Assembly: GCA_934271235.1 (NCBI GenBank)
Contig: CAKQQT010000010.1
Location: 25,234-89,233 of the forward strand
Source of the DNA: an uncultured Clostridia bacterium
Lineage (GTDB): Bacteria > Bacillota > Clostridia > Peptostreptococcales > Anaerovoracaceae
Direction: 5' to 3'
Length of the DNA stretch: 64,000 bases
Below, in pieces: positions 33,817 to 42,566 of the stretch; the stretch's first letter is position 1; the number at the start of each line of letters is the position of its first letter. The notes under the pieces were generated by a model. It was not told the DNA's origin. It worked only from the letters and a program-made list of their open reading frames with translations, and did not search any database. Position numbers and translations under genes: made by a program.

Positions 33817-35001
33817 TCAGTGGTGAAATAGGCGCATGCCGGTCATGGCCATCACCATATTGTGCCGGTCGCAAGCCTCGATCACCAGATCGTCACGGAT
33901 CGAGCCGCCCGGCTGTGCGATGTAGGTCACTCCGCTTTTCGCTGCTCTCTCGATATTATCACCGAATGGGAAGAATGCGTCGGAACCCAGGCATACGCCG
34001 GATAAGGAAGCCAGATAAGCCCGCTGCTCACTGCGTGCGAATACTTCCGGCTGCTTGGTAAAGAGCTGCTGCCAGTTCCCGTCGCCGATCACGTCCTCGT
34101 AATCCTCCGAAAGGTAGACATCGATGGCATTGTCGCGTTCGGCACGTTTGATCTCCGCCCGGAACGGCAGATCAAGCACCCGATCATGCTGCCGGAGATG
34201 CCATTTATCGGCTTTTTCTCCGGCCAGTCTGGTGCAATGGATCCGGGACTGCTGGCCGGCGCCGACACCGATGGTCTGTCCGTTTTCTGCATAGCAGACG
34301 GAATTGGACTGTGTATATTTGAGCGTGATCAAGGCAATGATCAGATCACGCTTTGCTTCCTCTGTCATATTTTTGTTTTTTGTCACGATTTCCTTGAGCA
34401 AGTCCGCATCGATCCGAAAATCGTTTCTGCGCTGCTCAAACGTGATGCCGAACACCTGCTTGCGCTCGGTCAGTTCCGGCCGGTAATTGACATCCATGCG
34501 GATGATATTGTAGCTGCCCTTACGCTTTGTGCGCAGGATCTCCAGTGCTTCCTCTTCATAATCCGGTGCGATGATACCGTCGGATACCTCTCTGGCGATC
34601 AGCTTGGCACAAGTCACATCGCAAGTGTCGGAAAGCGCGATCCAATCGCCGAAGGAGCTCATGCGGTCCGTGCCTCTGGCCCGTGCATAAGCGGTCGCGA
34701 TCTTGGAGTCATCCAGTCCTTCGATGTCATCCACGAAGAATGCTTTTTTCTGACGCTCACTCATCGTAAGACCGATCGCTGCCGAAGTCGGACTGACATG
34801 CTTGAAAGAGGCCGCCGCGCATACGCCGAGCGCTTCCCGGATTTCTCTGACCAGCTGCCAGCTGTTCAGAGCATCCAGCAGATTGATATAACCGGGTCTG
34901 CCGTTTAAGATCTGCAATGGCAGTTCCTGCCCGTTTTCCATGAAGATGCGCGCCGGTTTCTGGTTCGGGTTGCATCCGTATTTGAGTTCATATTCTTTCA
35001 T
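33817..35001 (-). CDS. purH: Stand-alone AICAR transformylase (PurH C-terminal domain only)
   Basis: 394 residues that cover only the AICAR formyltransferase part of PurH: ELKYGCNPNQKPARIF, GYINLLDALNSWQLV, AAASFKHVSPTSAAIG and the ending IAQPGGSIRDDLVIEACDRHNMVMAMTGMRLFHH. The N-terminal IMP cyclohydrolase domain (about 200 residues) of normal PurH is absent; the neighbouring PurO-type gene supplies that step. It transfers a formyl group from 10-formyl-THF to AICAR. This short version is known from some Clostridia. Confidence 0.92.
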   Translation of the reverse strand: MKEYELKYGCNPNQKPARIFMENGQELPLQILNGRPGYINLLDALNSWQLVREIREALGVCAAASFKHVSPTSAAIGLTMSERQKKAFFVDDIEGLDDSKIATAYARARGTDRMSSFGDWIALSDTCDVTCAKLIAREVSDGIIAPDYEEEALEILRTKRKGSYNIIRMDVNYRPELTERKQVFGITFEQRRNDFRIDADLLKEIVTKNKNMTEEAKRDLIIALITLKYTQSNSVCYAENGQTIGVGAGQQSRIHCTRLAGEKADKWHLRQHDRVLDLPFRAEIKRAERDNAIDVYLSEDYEDVIGDGNWQQLFTKQPEVFARSEQRAYLASLSGVCLGSDAFFPFGDNIERAAKSGVTYIAQPGGSIRDDLVIEACDRHNMVMAMTGMRLFHH

Positions 35002-35083
35002 CGTCTTCGCTTCCTTTCAGGTCCTGTCGGGTCCTATCCGATCCCGGGCTGACCCGTATCACGGATTCCCGGTTTCATGCCCG

Positions 35084-35803
35084 TTATTTCTGGTTCTTAT
35101 TGATGATCCGCACTTCCGCGTTGCTGCCGTCCGGATCGGTCTGGATCACAAAAAGCGATACCTTGTTGTCCGGGTCCAGCGCCTGCCAGATATCGTCGGT
35201 CAGGGTCGTAAGGCTCTCCGGGATCTGCACTCGTCTCGGCTCGCCCTGAAACGTCGGAAGCGGCTTCCCGTCGCTTTCATAGGTGTGGATCAGATGTCCG
35301 ACGCCGTGCAGCGCCGGATAAGCGAAGAACTGCCGCGCGCAGGCGCTTCCGTTTTCGTCCGCGCTTTTCAGGATGCTCAGTTCATAGGAAAAATCGTCGC
35401 CGTAATAGGTCGCTACGCCGCTGATCCGCGGGGTGAAGTTCGGCGCGTCGGGTTCAAATTCTCTGGTCCGCAGCGCTTCTCTGCCGCTTTGACCTGCTTG
35501 GAGCGCGTTATAGATGGTGTCGGTCTGGTCACCGTTCGTGATAATGAGTTTGCCGTTCAATCTTGCCGCCGCGCGGTAAAGGATCAGGGACGGATCTTCG
35601 ACCTTGTCCGGATCGAACGCCTGGGTATAAAGGCTGCCCGGTTCTTTTACGCTGAAGATACGATTGCGGCTGTTCGCGCTTCTTCCCATGATGAAATATG
35701 CCGCCGCGAGTCTGCCGCTCGGTGTTTTGCCGAAGAGGACGCCTCTGCCGGGATAACTGTTCTTTGCAAGATATTCTTTGATCGATGTTATGTTTTTACG
35801 CAT
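35084..35803 (-). CDS. PurO-type IMP cyclohydrolase
   Basis: 239 residues of the archaeal-type IMP cyclohydrolase family. Segments that fit are NSYPGRGVLFGKTPSGRLAAAYFIMGRSANSRNR, GKLIITNGDQTDTIYNAL, EPDAPNFTPRISG and LPTFQGEPRRV. It closes the ring of FAICAR to give IMP, the step missing from the adjacent short PurH. It overlaps purN by 8 bases and lies 82 bases before purH, so the split enzyme pair is co-transcribed. Confidence 0.85.
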   Translation of the reverse strand: MRKNITSIKEYLAKNSYPGRGVLFGKTPSGRLAAAYFIMGRSANSRNRIFSVKEPGSLYTQAFDPDKVEDPSLILYRAAARLNGKLIITNGDQTDTIYNALQAGQSGREALRTREFEPDAPNFTPRISGVATYYGDDFSYELSILKSADENGSACARQFFAYPALHGVGHLIHTYESDGKPLPTFQGEPRRVQIPESLTTLTDDIWQALDPDNKVSLFVIQTDPDGSNAEVRIINKNQK

Positions 35804-36419
35804 GGATGCTCCTTTCCGATTCGAGGATCTGTGCCGAAACTTCTTCTGCCGCCTCCGGCAAAATGATCCACTCTGCTTCTTTCATGATCCGCTTTTGCAG
35901 GGTTTCCGGCGTGTCGTCCGGCAGCACGGAAACTGCTTTCTGCTTGATGATCTGTCCGCCGTCCGGGATCTCATTGACAAAATGCACGGTCGCGCCGCTG
36001 ACTTTCACGCCATAGCGCAGCGCCGCCTCGTGGACACGGATACCGTAAAAGCCTTTCCCGCAAAAAGACGGGATCAGCGACGGATGGATATTGAGGATCC
36101 GCTTCGGGAAGCGGTCTGTAAATTCTTTACTGAGAATGCTCATAAACCCGGCCAGAACGATCAGGTCGATCTCGTACGCGCGCATCAGGCGTACCAGTTC
36201 CGCTTCGTAGGCTTCCTGGCTGCCATAGTCTTTTCGCTGCACGACAGCCGTGGGGATCTCATGCTTTGCCGCGCGCGTCAATGCATACGCGTCACCGCGG
36301 CTTGCCAGCACCAGGACGATCTCTCCGCTCGCGAGCCTGCCTGCCCGCTGCGCGTCGATCAGCGCCTGCAGGTTCGTTCCGCCGCCGGAAACGAAGACGG
36401 CTATCTTGGCTCTTCGCAT
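35796..36419 (-). CDS. purN: Phosphoribosylglycinamide formyltransferase
   Basis: 207 residues. Motifs: [43 protein letters not shown] with catalytic His and Asn, and [17 protein letters not shown] with catalytic Asp nearby. It formylates GAR with 10-formyl-THF. It overlaps purM by 19 bases and the PurO-type gene by 8, consistent with coupled translation. Confidence 0.96.
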   Translation of the reverse strand: MRRAKIAVFVSGGGTNLQALIDAQRAGRLASGEIVLVLASRGDAYALTRAAKHEIPTAVVQRKDYGSQEAYEAELVRLMRAYEIDLIVLAGFMSILSKEFTDRFPKRILNIHPSLIPSFCGKGFYGIRVHEAALRYGVKVSGATVHFVNEIPDGGQIIKQKAVSVLPDDTPETLQKRIMKEAEWIILPEAAEEVSAQILESERSIHA

Positions 36420-37468
36420 AAGATCACCTTCTCGCCGCTTGCCGGGGCCTGTACGATCTCGCCGAGCACATACGGCGTTTCGCCTGCCGCCTTGAGCACC
36501 TCGCAGGCGCGCGCCGCGTCTTCTTTTGCGACGATCACCGTCATGCCGATGCCCATGTTGAACGTATTGAACATATCATGTTCCGAGATATCGCCTTTTT
36601 CGGCGATCAGCTTGAAGATCGGCAGCACCGGTACCGCGTTCTTCTGGATTTTCGCGCAAAGTCCGTCCGGAATGCTGCGCGGGATGTTTTCATAAAAACC
36701 GCCGCCGGTGATATGCGAAACGCCTCGGACGCTTGCGACTGCTTCAAAGAGCGCCAGCATCGGTTTCACATAGATCTTGGTCGGCGTCAGCAGGGTTTCG
36801 CCGAGCGAAGCTCCGCCAAGTGCCTCGACCGGCGCCGCGAGGTCTGCGTGTTCCACGTCCAGTACCTTGCGCACCAGTGAAAATCCGTTGGAATGTACGC
36901 CGCTGGATGCCAGCCCGATGATCATGTCGCCTGCGCGCATGGTCGTCTTGTCGAGCACCTTGGCCTTATCGACCGCGCCGACCGAAAAGCCGGCCAGGTC
37001 ATATTCGTCGACGCTGTAAAATCCCGGCATTTCTGCGGTCTCTCCGCCGACCAGCTGGCAGCCTGCCTGTACGCAGCCCTCGGCGATGCCGGATACGATG
37101 TCCGCGATCTTTTCAGGGTAATTCTTGCCGCAGGCAATGTAATCCAGGAAGAACAGCGGTTTCGCGCCGCAGCAGATGATATCGTTGACGCACATCGCTA
37201 CGCAGTCGATGCCGACCGTATCATGCTTGTCCTGCAGGAACGCCAATTTCAGTTTCGTACCGACGCCGTCCGTGCCGCTGACCAGTACCGGATGCGGCAT
37301 GTCGGTGATGTCCAGTTCAAAGAGGCCACCAAAGCCGCCGATGTCTTCGCTGCCGCCCTGCAGAACGGTCCGCGCGATATGGGTCTTCATCAGTTCCACA
37401 GCCCGATATCCGGCTGTGATATCAACGCCGGCAGCGGCATAGCTGTCGGATCTTGATTTCTCGTTCAT
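36401..37468 (-). CDS. purM: Phosphoribosylformylglycinamidine cyclo-ligase (AIR synthetase)
   Basis: 355 residues. The start is [17 protein letters not shown] at 37468; the frame opens 51 codons earlier inside the purE region without homology. Motifs are [74 protein letters not shown] and [14 protein letters not shown], ending with [13 protein letters not shown]. It makes AIR from FGAM. It follows purE by 46 bases. Confidence 0.96.
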   Translation of the reverse strand: MNEKSRSDSYAAAGVDITAGYRAVELMKTHIARTVLQGGSEDIGGFGGLFELDITDMPHPVLVSGTDGVGTKLKLAFLQDKHDTVGIDCVAMCVNDIICCGAKPLFFLDYIACGKNYPEKIADIVSGIAEGCVQAGCQLVGGETAEMPGFYSVDEYDLAGFSVGAVDKAKVLDKTTMRAGDMIIGLASSGVHSNGFSLVRKVLDVEHADLAAPVEALGGASLGETLLTPTKIYVKPMLALFEAVASVRGVSHITGGGFYENIPRSIPDGLCAKIQKNAVPVLPIFKLIAEKGDISEHDMFNTFNMGIGMTVIVAKEDAARACEVLKAAGETPYVLGEIVQAPASGEKVILCEEPR

Positions 37469-37514
37469 GGTTTGTATCCTTTCTGTGAGTGAAACTTCCG
37501 CTCGATTCGATGCG

Positions 37515-38018
37515 TTAAAATCCAAGCGGCGGGTATTGTGCTTCGATGGCCGCGTTCTTGGCGAGCACTTTGGCTTTGCCGGCGTCACGTTTCGCCTGCA
37601 GCTTTTCCGCAAGCGCCTCATCCGAAACCGCGAGGATCTCGGCTGCCAGCAGTGCCGCGTTGACTGCTCCGTCGATGGCCACCGTCGCGACCGGAATGCC
37701 CGGCGGCATCTGCACGGTCGAGAGAAGCGCGTCCATCCCGTCCAGCGCGGAAGACTTCATCGGGATCCCGATGACCGGCAGGGTCGTGCCTGCGGCCAGG
37801 ACTCCGGCCAGATGCGCCGCTTTTCCGGCTGCCGCGAGGATCACGCCGAAGCCGTTTTGCCGCGCGCCGGTGATAAACTGCTGCACCGCTTCCGGTGTCC
37901 GATGTGCCGAGTAAATATGGACTTCAAAGGGGATCTCCAGTTCCTGCAGCGTATCGGCCGCTCCTTTGACAACCGGAAGATCACTGTCGCTTCCCATGAT
38001 GATTGCTGCTTTTTTCAT
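37515..38018 (-). CDS. purE: N5-carboxyaminoimidazole ribonucleotide mutase
   Basis: 167 residues, class I Pur[29 protein letters not shown] with the active-site His, [25 protein letters not shown] and [26 protein letters not shown]. It interconverts N5-CAIR and CAIR. GGGAGG precedes the ATG. It is the first gene of the operon purE-M-N-O-H-D-L; purF, purC, purK and purB are not in this window. Confidence 0.96.
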   Translation of the reverse strand: MKKAAIIMGSDSDLPVVKGAADTLQELEIPFEVHIYSAHRTPEAVQQFITGARQNGFGVILAAAGKAAHLAGVLAAGTTLPVIGIPMKSSALDGMDALLSTVQMPPGIPVATVAIDGAVNAALLAAEILAVSDEALAEKLQAKRDAGKAKVLAKNAAIEAQYPPLGF

Positions 38019-38087
38019 TGTTTACCTCCCTGCATTTTTTCGTTTTTCTCCGCTGTTCCGCACATTCTCGCGCGGGCGCTTTTTCGT

Positions 38088-38133
38088 AAAAAACAAAACA
38101 GCGGTCTTGATAATTCTATCATAATACCGCTGT
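38088..38133 (-). terminator. Terminator of the DHHW gene, overlapping the purE promoter
   Basis: Minus strand: ACAGCGGT (38133-38126) pairs with ACCGCTGT (38105-38098); an inner stem TGATA/TATCA surrounds GAAT, and TTTTGTTTTTT follows. It would end transcripts arriving from the gene at 38276-39850. Confidence 0.75.
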
Positions 38134-38145
38134 CCGAAATGTCAA
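38118..38145 (-). promoter_or_regulatory. Promoter of the purine operon, inside a terminator
   Basis: TTGACA (38145-38140), 16-base spacer, TATGAT (38123-38118) on the minus strand. The -10 lies inside the terminator hairpin, so an RNA started here lacks the left arm and escapes. The ~90-base leader to purE shows neither a purine riboswitch nor a recognisable PurR box. Confidence 0.7.
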
Positions 38146-38275
38146 CTCATCGTTCGCTTTTTATTTTGTTTTTTTCGTGAAAACAGATCAGTTTCTAAAT
38201 TTTTTATGATTTTCACGAATATTACCCGTAAATATTTATTTCATTATTCGATATTTTCCAATCTATCCATACCCG

Positions 38276-39850
38276 TCAGATCAGCTGGCTGAGCCGCCCC
38301 GTCAGGTAATCACTGCGGATCATCGAAAGGTTATTGACAAAGATCAGATCGTCGGCCTTTTTTTCCTCCGCCAGCTTGATCAGATCTCCGTTCCAATAGC
38401 GGTAATCCACTACATAAACCGTCTGATAGTGGTCAGCCAGATACGGCGCAAAGGCGTTGCCGAAAGATTCTTTGACCACGATGCAAGAGGAGCCGTCCTG
38501 CAGATCCTCGTTGGTGATCGTCGAAAGCGCGTTGTCTCCGGCAATGAACGCATTGTATTTGAGCGAAGCCGGGTGTCCGCTGACATCGTAGATCACACTG
38601 TAGGAAGCCTTTTTGCCGTCTGCGTCCTCACACTGCATGGACGTGCTGCTGATCGGCAGATAGGCTTTAACGGTATCCGGATTCTTTTCCAGCTCTTTAT
38701 CTTTGGAGTCGTTGTAGAAACTTCCGAGAAAACCGTCAAATTCCTTGCTTTCACGGCGTGCGCGGCTGATGGGGATCAGTCCCTTGCTGTCGCAGAAGGT
38801 CTCGTACGCGTAATAGGCGCCGTCCGCGGTCCAGTGATGGTCGGTCCGAAAGTAGATATATTCATCGCGGTGCTGCATCAGCTTTTCGTAGGGATCCACG
38901 ACCTTGACCTGCGCGCCCAGCTTTTCTTCGATGGCCGCCAACGCTTTTTTCTGGCTGCTCGACGGGATCTTGTCATAGTCCGCGTCCGGAAGCGTAATGC
39001 CGGAGCTCAGGGGGATCAGCAGATCGTAGACCTGGGTCCTGCCTGCCAGCGCCTTCGCTGCGCGATTGACCGCCGCGGCGTATTTCTCGGCCGGTTTGTC
39101 CAGATAGGTATACAGTTCGTATCCCGCATCGCCGATGGTCACGATATTGCCGTACTTTTTGATCTTCGCGCCGCTCGTGACGGCCGGATAGCCTGCGGTC
39201 TCACTGCCGTCCGCGCTTTCATCCGTGCCGGGCGCCGGCTGCGCGTCCTGCTTTGGTTCCGCAGTTCCGTCGCCGCTGCTCTGCGCATCGGCTTCTGTCT
39301 CGATAAACGCGCTTTCGATCTTTTCCCGGGTGCCCTCCGGATCCGCGCTGACGCAGAATACGACGTAGCGTCCCTGCTGCAGCACAACGGCGTTTGCGAT
39401 CTTATCCGCTTCCTCCGGCAGGTAATCCTGATAGGAATCCGCAAGATCCGCAAGGTAGGTATTCACGGTCTCCAGCGCGCTCTTGGCCGCGTCCGCGTCC
39501 GCCAGCGTGAAAATGCCGAACGAATCGGCGTAGGTACCGCTGCCCATACACAGGAGTTCTTTTTCCGGCGCGTCCAGCTCGATAAAGTCCGCGATACGGT
39601 CCTCTTTTACCTGATAGAGTTCGCAGTCGAAGCTCCCGTTTTCCAGGAGATCGGCCGCGAGCGCGGTCTCATCCAGTGTATAGTTTTTTGCCGCGCCGCA
39701 TCCGGTCAGCAGGAACATCAGGCTGAGCAGCAGCAGGAACAGCACGATGCCCGGGCCTTGCTTTTTCATATTTCTTGTTTTATGGTCTCTTTTTCTATCT
39801 ATTCTCGTTTTTTTCTCCGTATCTATGGAGATCTTGTTCATCAAATCCAT
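38276..39850 (-). CDS. DUF4358-DHHW fusion lipoprotein
   Basis: 524 codons. A signal peptide with lipobox LTGC lies at about residues 30-51; the first ~27 residues may be untranslated, as ATGs at 39850, 39841 and 39769 are all possible and none has an ideal RBS. After the lipobox comes a DUF4358-like domain (about 55-175, AADLLENGSFDCELYQV), an acidic Gln/Pro/Asp linker, then a DHHW/AlgX-like domain (about 230-524) with YFRTDHHWTADGAYYAYE, GDNALSTI and VVKESFGNAFAPYLADHY. DHHW proteins usually accompany an MBOAT acyltransferase in polysaccharide O-acetylation; none is next door. It should sit on the outer face of the membrane. Confidence 0.75.
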   Translation of the reverse strand: MDLMNKISIDTEKKTRIDRKRDHKTRNMKKQGPGIVLFLLLLSLMFLLTGCGAAKNYTLDETALAADLLENGSFDCELYQVKEDRIADFIELDAPEKELLCMGSGTYADSFGIFTLADADAAKSALETVNTYLADLADSYQDYLPEEADKIANAVVLQQGRYVVFCVSADPEGTREKIESAFIETEADAQSSGDGTAEPKQDAQPAPGTDESADGSETAGYPAVTSGAKIKKYGNIVTIGDAGYELYTYLDKPAEKYAAAVNRAAKALAGRTQVYDLLIPLSSGITLPDADYDKIPSSSQKKALAAIEEKLGAQVKVVDPYEKLMQHRDEYIYFRTDHHWTADGAYYAYETFCDSKGLIPISRARRESKEFDGFLGSFYNDSKDKELEKNPDTVKAYLPISSTSMQCEDADGKKASYSVIYDVSGHPASLKYNAFIAGDNALSTITNEDLQDGSSCIVVKESFGNAFAPYLADHYQTVYVVDYRYWNGDLIKLAEEKKADDLIFVNNLSMIRSDYLTGRLSQLI

Positions 39851-39911
39851 GGTCTTACAGTCCTTACCCTTCTTTCTTATGTCTCATTTTGTATAGTCTG
39901 TGTTTTTTCTG

Positions 39912-40805
39912 TTATCTGCGGCCGATCGTTTCGGTCACCGTTTTGGGGATCACAAAGCGGACGCAGCCCATTGACATCGGTCCGACGTCGCCCTCGTCAA
40001 AGGCGATGACCAGCGCGCCGTCTTCCTGAATGTAGAACTGCTGCGCGGCGTCGATCCGCTCAAAGTCCCAGGCTGCCGCCGGGTCCTGCGCGTCGCTGTC
40101 GATCCAGTATACGATGCTCTCGTCTTCCTGCATCTGCCTGCGCATCTGTTCCTTGATGTTTTCGCTGATCGGCGTGATATAGTCCGCGTCCTCCGCGAAC
40201 AGATCCGCAAGCCGCATCTGCTTTTCATCCGAACGTCGGATGGTATAGTAGTAGTCTTTTTCCGCGCCGCTGCCGCTGCTCCAGAATGTGATCAGCCTCA
40301 GACAGAAATATTCCTCGGTCGTATGCAGGACCTCATAGTCGACCGACAGGCCCGCATAGCCGCCTGCGTCCTCCGCCGCGGACGCTTCAAATTCTGCGAT
40401 CAGATCTTCCGCGATCGCGCGGATCTCGGCGTTGGTCTCGGCCATGCCCGCGTTTTCACCGCCGCCGTGCCTGCTGCCGCGGATCTCCGGGATCTTTACA
40501 TCGGCGCTGAAACGACTGTCGATATAATGGTAATCCCGCCAGGTGACTGCCTCAAACAGCGGTCCGATGACCGGAAGTTCCGCCATTGCGTAGGCTGCCG
40601 GCGCGGATACATTGGGGATCAGCACCAATAGGCAGCACAAAGCCGCGATCATCAATCGCAGGCAGCGCTGCCGCCGCTGCTTTTTCTGTTCTTTTTTGAC
40701 CTCCTTGGCAGCGCCGATTGCCTGCTTCATGCGCTCCAGTCCCTCTGCCGGCGCGCGCTCGGCTTCCCGACCGCCGTCACGTGGATTTTCTTTCCATGCT
40801 CCCAT
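39912..40805 (-). CDS. RsiV-like anti-sigma factor (DUF3298 type)
   Basis: 297 residues. A cytoplasmic, charged N-terminus (about 1-50) is followed by one membrane helix (LRLMIAALCCLLVLIPNVS) and an extracellular domain with DUF3298-like pattern (YYTIRRSDEKQMRLADLF, NIKEQMRRQM, YIQEDGALVIAFDEGDVGP, FVIPKT). RsiV-type proteins bind an ECF sigma factor and are cleaved after sensing a ligand such as lysozyme. The sigma gene ends 16 bases upstream. The ATG at 40805 is chosen (GGAGG upstream); the longer frame runs into the sigma gene. Confidence 0.75.
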   Translation of the reverse strand: MGAWKENPRDGGREAERAPAEGLERMKQAIGAAKEVKKEQKKQRRQRCLRLMIAALCCLLVLIPNVSAPAAYAMAELPVIGPLFEAVTWRDYHYIDSRFSADVKIPEIRGSRHGGGENAGMAETNAEIRAIAEDLIAEFEASAAEDAGGYAGLSVDYEVLHTTEEYFCLRLITFWSSGSGAEKDYYYTIRRSDEKQMRLADLFAEDADYITPISENIKEQMRRQMQEDESIVYWIDSDAQDPAAAWDFERIDAAQQFYIQEDGALVIAFDEGDVGPMSMGCVRFVIPKTVTETIGRR

Positions 40806-40821
40806 ACTGCGTCTGCCTCCT

Positions 40822-41328
40822 CTACACGGACATCTCGATCCGAAGTTTCTCAATGGAACGGTAGAGCTTGCTCTTGACCGTGCTGAGGTTCATATTCATT
40901 TTTTCGGCGACATCGGCGAGCCGCATGCCTTCAAAATACCGCAGTTCCAAGATCCTCTGCTCATCGGTGCCGAGCTTTTGCAGCGCGCTGCGCAGATCCA
41001 TCGCGTCCTCACAGCGCGGTTCGTTCTGCGCTCCCGGAACGGTTTCCGGCATTTCGCTTCCCAAGTTCTGTATCCTGCGGCTGTTTTCTCTGCAAAAGCC
41101 GAAGATCTCGTTCAGCATGATCCGGTACACCCAGGTCCCCGCAAATCCCGGTTCCCGCAGTGTCTCCGATTTGAGGATCGCTTTGTACGCTCCCTCTTGT
41201 ACGACATCCATCGCGTCCTCGGCGCTGTGCAGATAGCTGTACGCCAGCCGATAATATTTTTCATAGTTCGTGAGCAGCGCCGTTTCGACCGCCTGCTCCT
41301 TTTCATTCTTCAAATCCCGCAACGACAT
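40822..41328 (-). CDS. ECF sigma factor, SigV-like
   Basis: 168 residues with sigma region 2 (YYRLAYSYLHSAEDAMDVVQEGAYKAILK, AGTWVYRIMLNEI) and region 4 (LGTDEQRILELRYFEGMRLADVAEKMNMNLSTVKSKLYRSIEKLR). It pairs with the RsiV-like membrane protein directly downstream. The ECF-type promoter at 41365-41394 suggests autoregulation, as in Bacillus SigV. The regulon is unknown; the DHHW lipoprotein gene 61 bases after the RsiV-like gene is a likely member. Confidence 0.92.
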   Translation of the reverse strand: MSLRDLKNEKEQAVETALLTNYEKYYRLAYSYLHSAEDAMDVVQEGAYKAILKSETLREPGFAGTWVYRIMLNEIFGFCRENSRRIQNLGSEMPETVPGAQNEPRCEDAMDLRSALQKLGTDEQRILELRYFEGMRLADVAEKMNMNLSTVKSKLYRSIEKLRIEMSV

Positions 41329-41364
41329 GATAGGGCCCCTTTCTGCTGCTTTCTTTCCGTATCG

Positions 41365-41394
41365 TTAGATGTGCTCACGTTTCGATAAGTTTCA
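41365..41394 (-). promoter_or_regulatory. ECF-type promoter of the SigV-like operon
   Basis: Minus strand TGAAAC (41394-41389), 17-base spacer, CATCTAA (41371-41365), close to the TGAAAC/CGTCTAA pattern of Bacillus SigV-group promoters, about 37 bases before the start codon. Confidence 0.55.
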
Positions 41395-41549
41395 CACATT
41401 TTTGCTCTTTTTTAAAATTTTTTGGGGAAGATTTTTTGGAAAAGATCTTCCGCGGATCCTGCTGCTCCGTCAAGTTTCAGTATACAATAAGTCCCGCGCA
41501 AAATCTACAGGCAAGTTTGCGAAAAAATGATAACTTTCGGAAAAAAAAC

Positions 41550-41578
41550 ATGACAATCGTCCGCGTCGGTGGTAGAAT
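41550..41578 (+). promoter_or_regulatory. Promoter of lgt
   Basis: ATGACA (41550-41555), 17-base spacer, TAGAAT (41573-41578). The 250 bases between this and the divergent ECF operon show only A/T-rich sequence and a GGAAGAT/ATCTTCC inverted repeat (41425-41452). Confidence 0.65.
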
Positions 41579-41655
41579 AATTCTATCGTTTGTCTTTTCG
41601 GCAAAACAGCCGAAAAAGACCGAAAAGTTTTGAAAAGTTAAAGGAGTATGGATTT

Positions 41656-42441
41656 ATGAGATCACCCGGTTCGGTTGCGTTCAGTATTTTCGGTCTGGAT
41701 GTGATGTGGTACGGCCTTTTGATCGGCGGCGGCTTCTTGCTGGCAACGCTGATCTGTTATCTGCGCGCCGCGAAGCATCATATCAAACCGGATTTTATTT
41801 TAGATTTGGTCATTTGGATGGTTCCGTCCGCGATCGTCGGCGCTCGCGCCTATTATGTCATCTTCAGCTGGAGCGACTATGCCGGCGACTGGCATAAGAT
41901 CCTGGATATCCGCGGCGGCGGCCTTGCCATCCACGGCGGCCTGCTGCTCTGCTTTCTGGTCGGCTATTTTGTCTGCCGCCATTACAAGCAGGGCTTCGTG
42001 CGTACCGCGGACCTGGTCGCCGTTACGATCCCGCTCGCGCAGGCGATCGGACGCTGGGGCAACTTCTTCAATGAGGAAGCGCACGGCGGTCCGACGGATC
42101 TGCCATGGGCGCAGATCATCGACGGCATCGGCTATCATCCGACGTTTCTTTACGAATCCATCTGGTGCTTCTGCCTGTTCTGGTTCCTGCTCTGGTTCGA
42201 CGACCATAAGCGCAGCTTCGACGGTCAGATGATCTCCTTATATATGATCCTGTATTCGGTGGAGCGGTTCTTTGTCGAGGGCCTGCGCACCGACAGCCTG
42301 ATGATCGGTCCGCTCCGGCAAGCCCAGCTCCTGAGCCTGACCCTGATCACAGCCGGGATCGTGCTCTACGTCTTCTTCAAAAAAAGAAGCGCCTCTGCCG
42401 TCGGTCTTGAAGACCATCCTGACAGCAGCGACGACAACTAA
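41656..42441 (+). CDS. lgt: Prolipoprotein diacylglyceryl transferase
   Basis: 261 residues, seven hydrophobic helices. It attaches diacylglycerol to the lipobox Cys of lipoproteins. Motifs: MWYGLLIGGGF, VGARAYYVIFSW, GGLAIHGGLL, IGRWGNFFNEEAHGGPTDLPW (signature) and HPTFLYESIW, YSVERFFVEGLRTDS. AAGGAG lies 9 bases before the ATG at 41656. It serves the lipoproteins encoded nearby, including two serpins. It has its own promoter and terminator. Confidence 0.97.
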   Translation: MRSPGSVAFSIFGLDVMWYGLLIGGGFLLATLICYLRAAKHHIKPDFILDLVIWMVPSAIVGARAYYVIFSWSDYAGDWHKILDIRGGGLAIHGGLLLCFLVGYFVCRHYKQGFVRTADLVAVTIPLAQAIGRWGNFFNEEAHGGPTDLPWAQIIDGIGYHPTFLYESIWCFCLFWFLLWFDDHKRSFDGQMISLYMILYSVERFFVEGLRTDSLMIGPLRQAQLLSLTLITAGIVLYVFFKKRSASAVGLEDHPDSSDDN

Positions 42442-42449
42442 CGCTCCTT

Positions 42450-42490
42450 CGACCATTTTTCGCGTTTCGGCCAAAATGGTCGATTTTTTT
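42450..42490 (+). terminator. Terminator of lgt
   Basis: CGACCATTTT (42450-42459) pairs with AAAATGGTCG (42473-42482), followed by A and seven T. Confidence 0.85.
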
Positions 42491-42566
42491 CTTTCTAAAA
42501 CTGTAAAGAAGGGCTTTCGAAATCTGCAAACGAGCCAAACGGGTCGAAATACATCAGAAATCGCCC

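Noticed and set aside
38019..38110. Purine riboswitch or PurR box before purE
   Set aside because: The leader is short and lacks the riboswitch's conserved junction sequences; no pair of PurBox motifs is seen.
42500..42566. A fourth CGA array between lgt and the flavodoxin-like gene
   Set aside because: CGA occurs three times, but at 13- and 14-base spacing, so it does not match the 10-bp phase.
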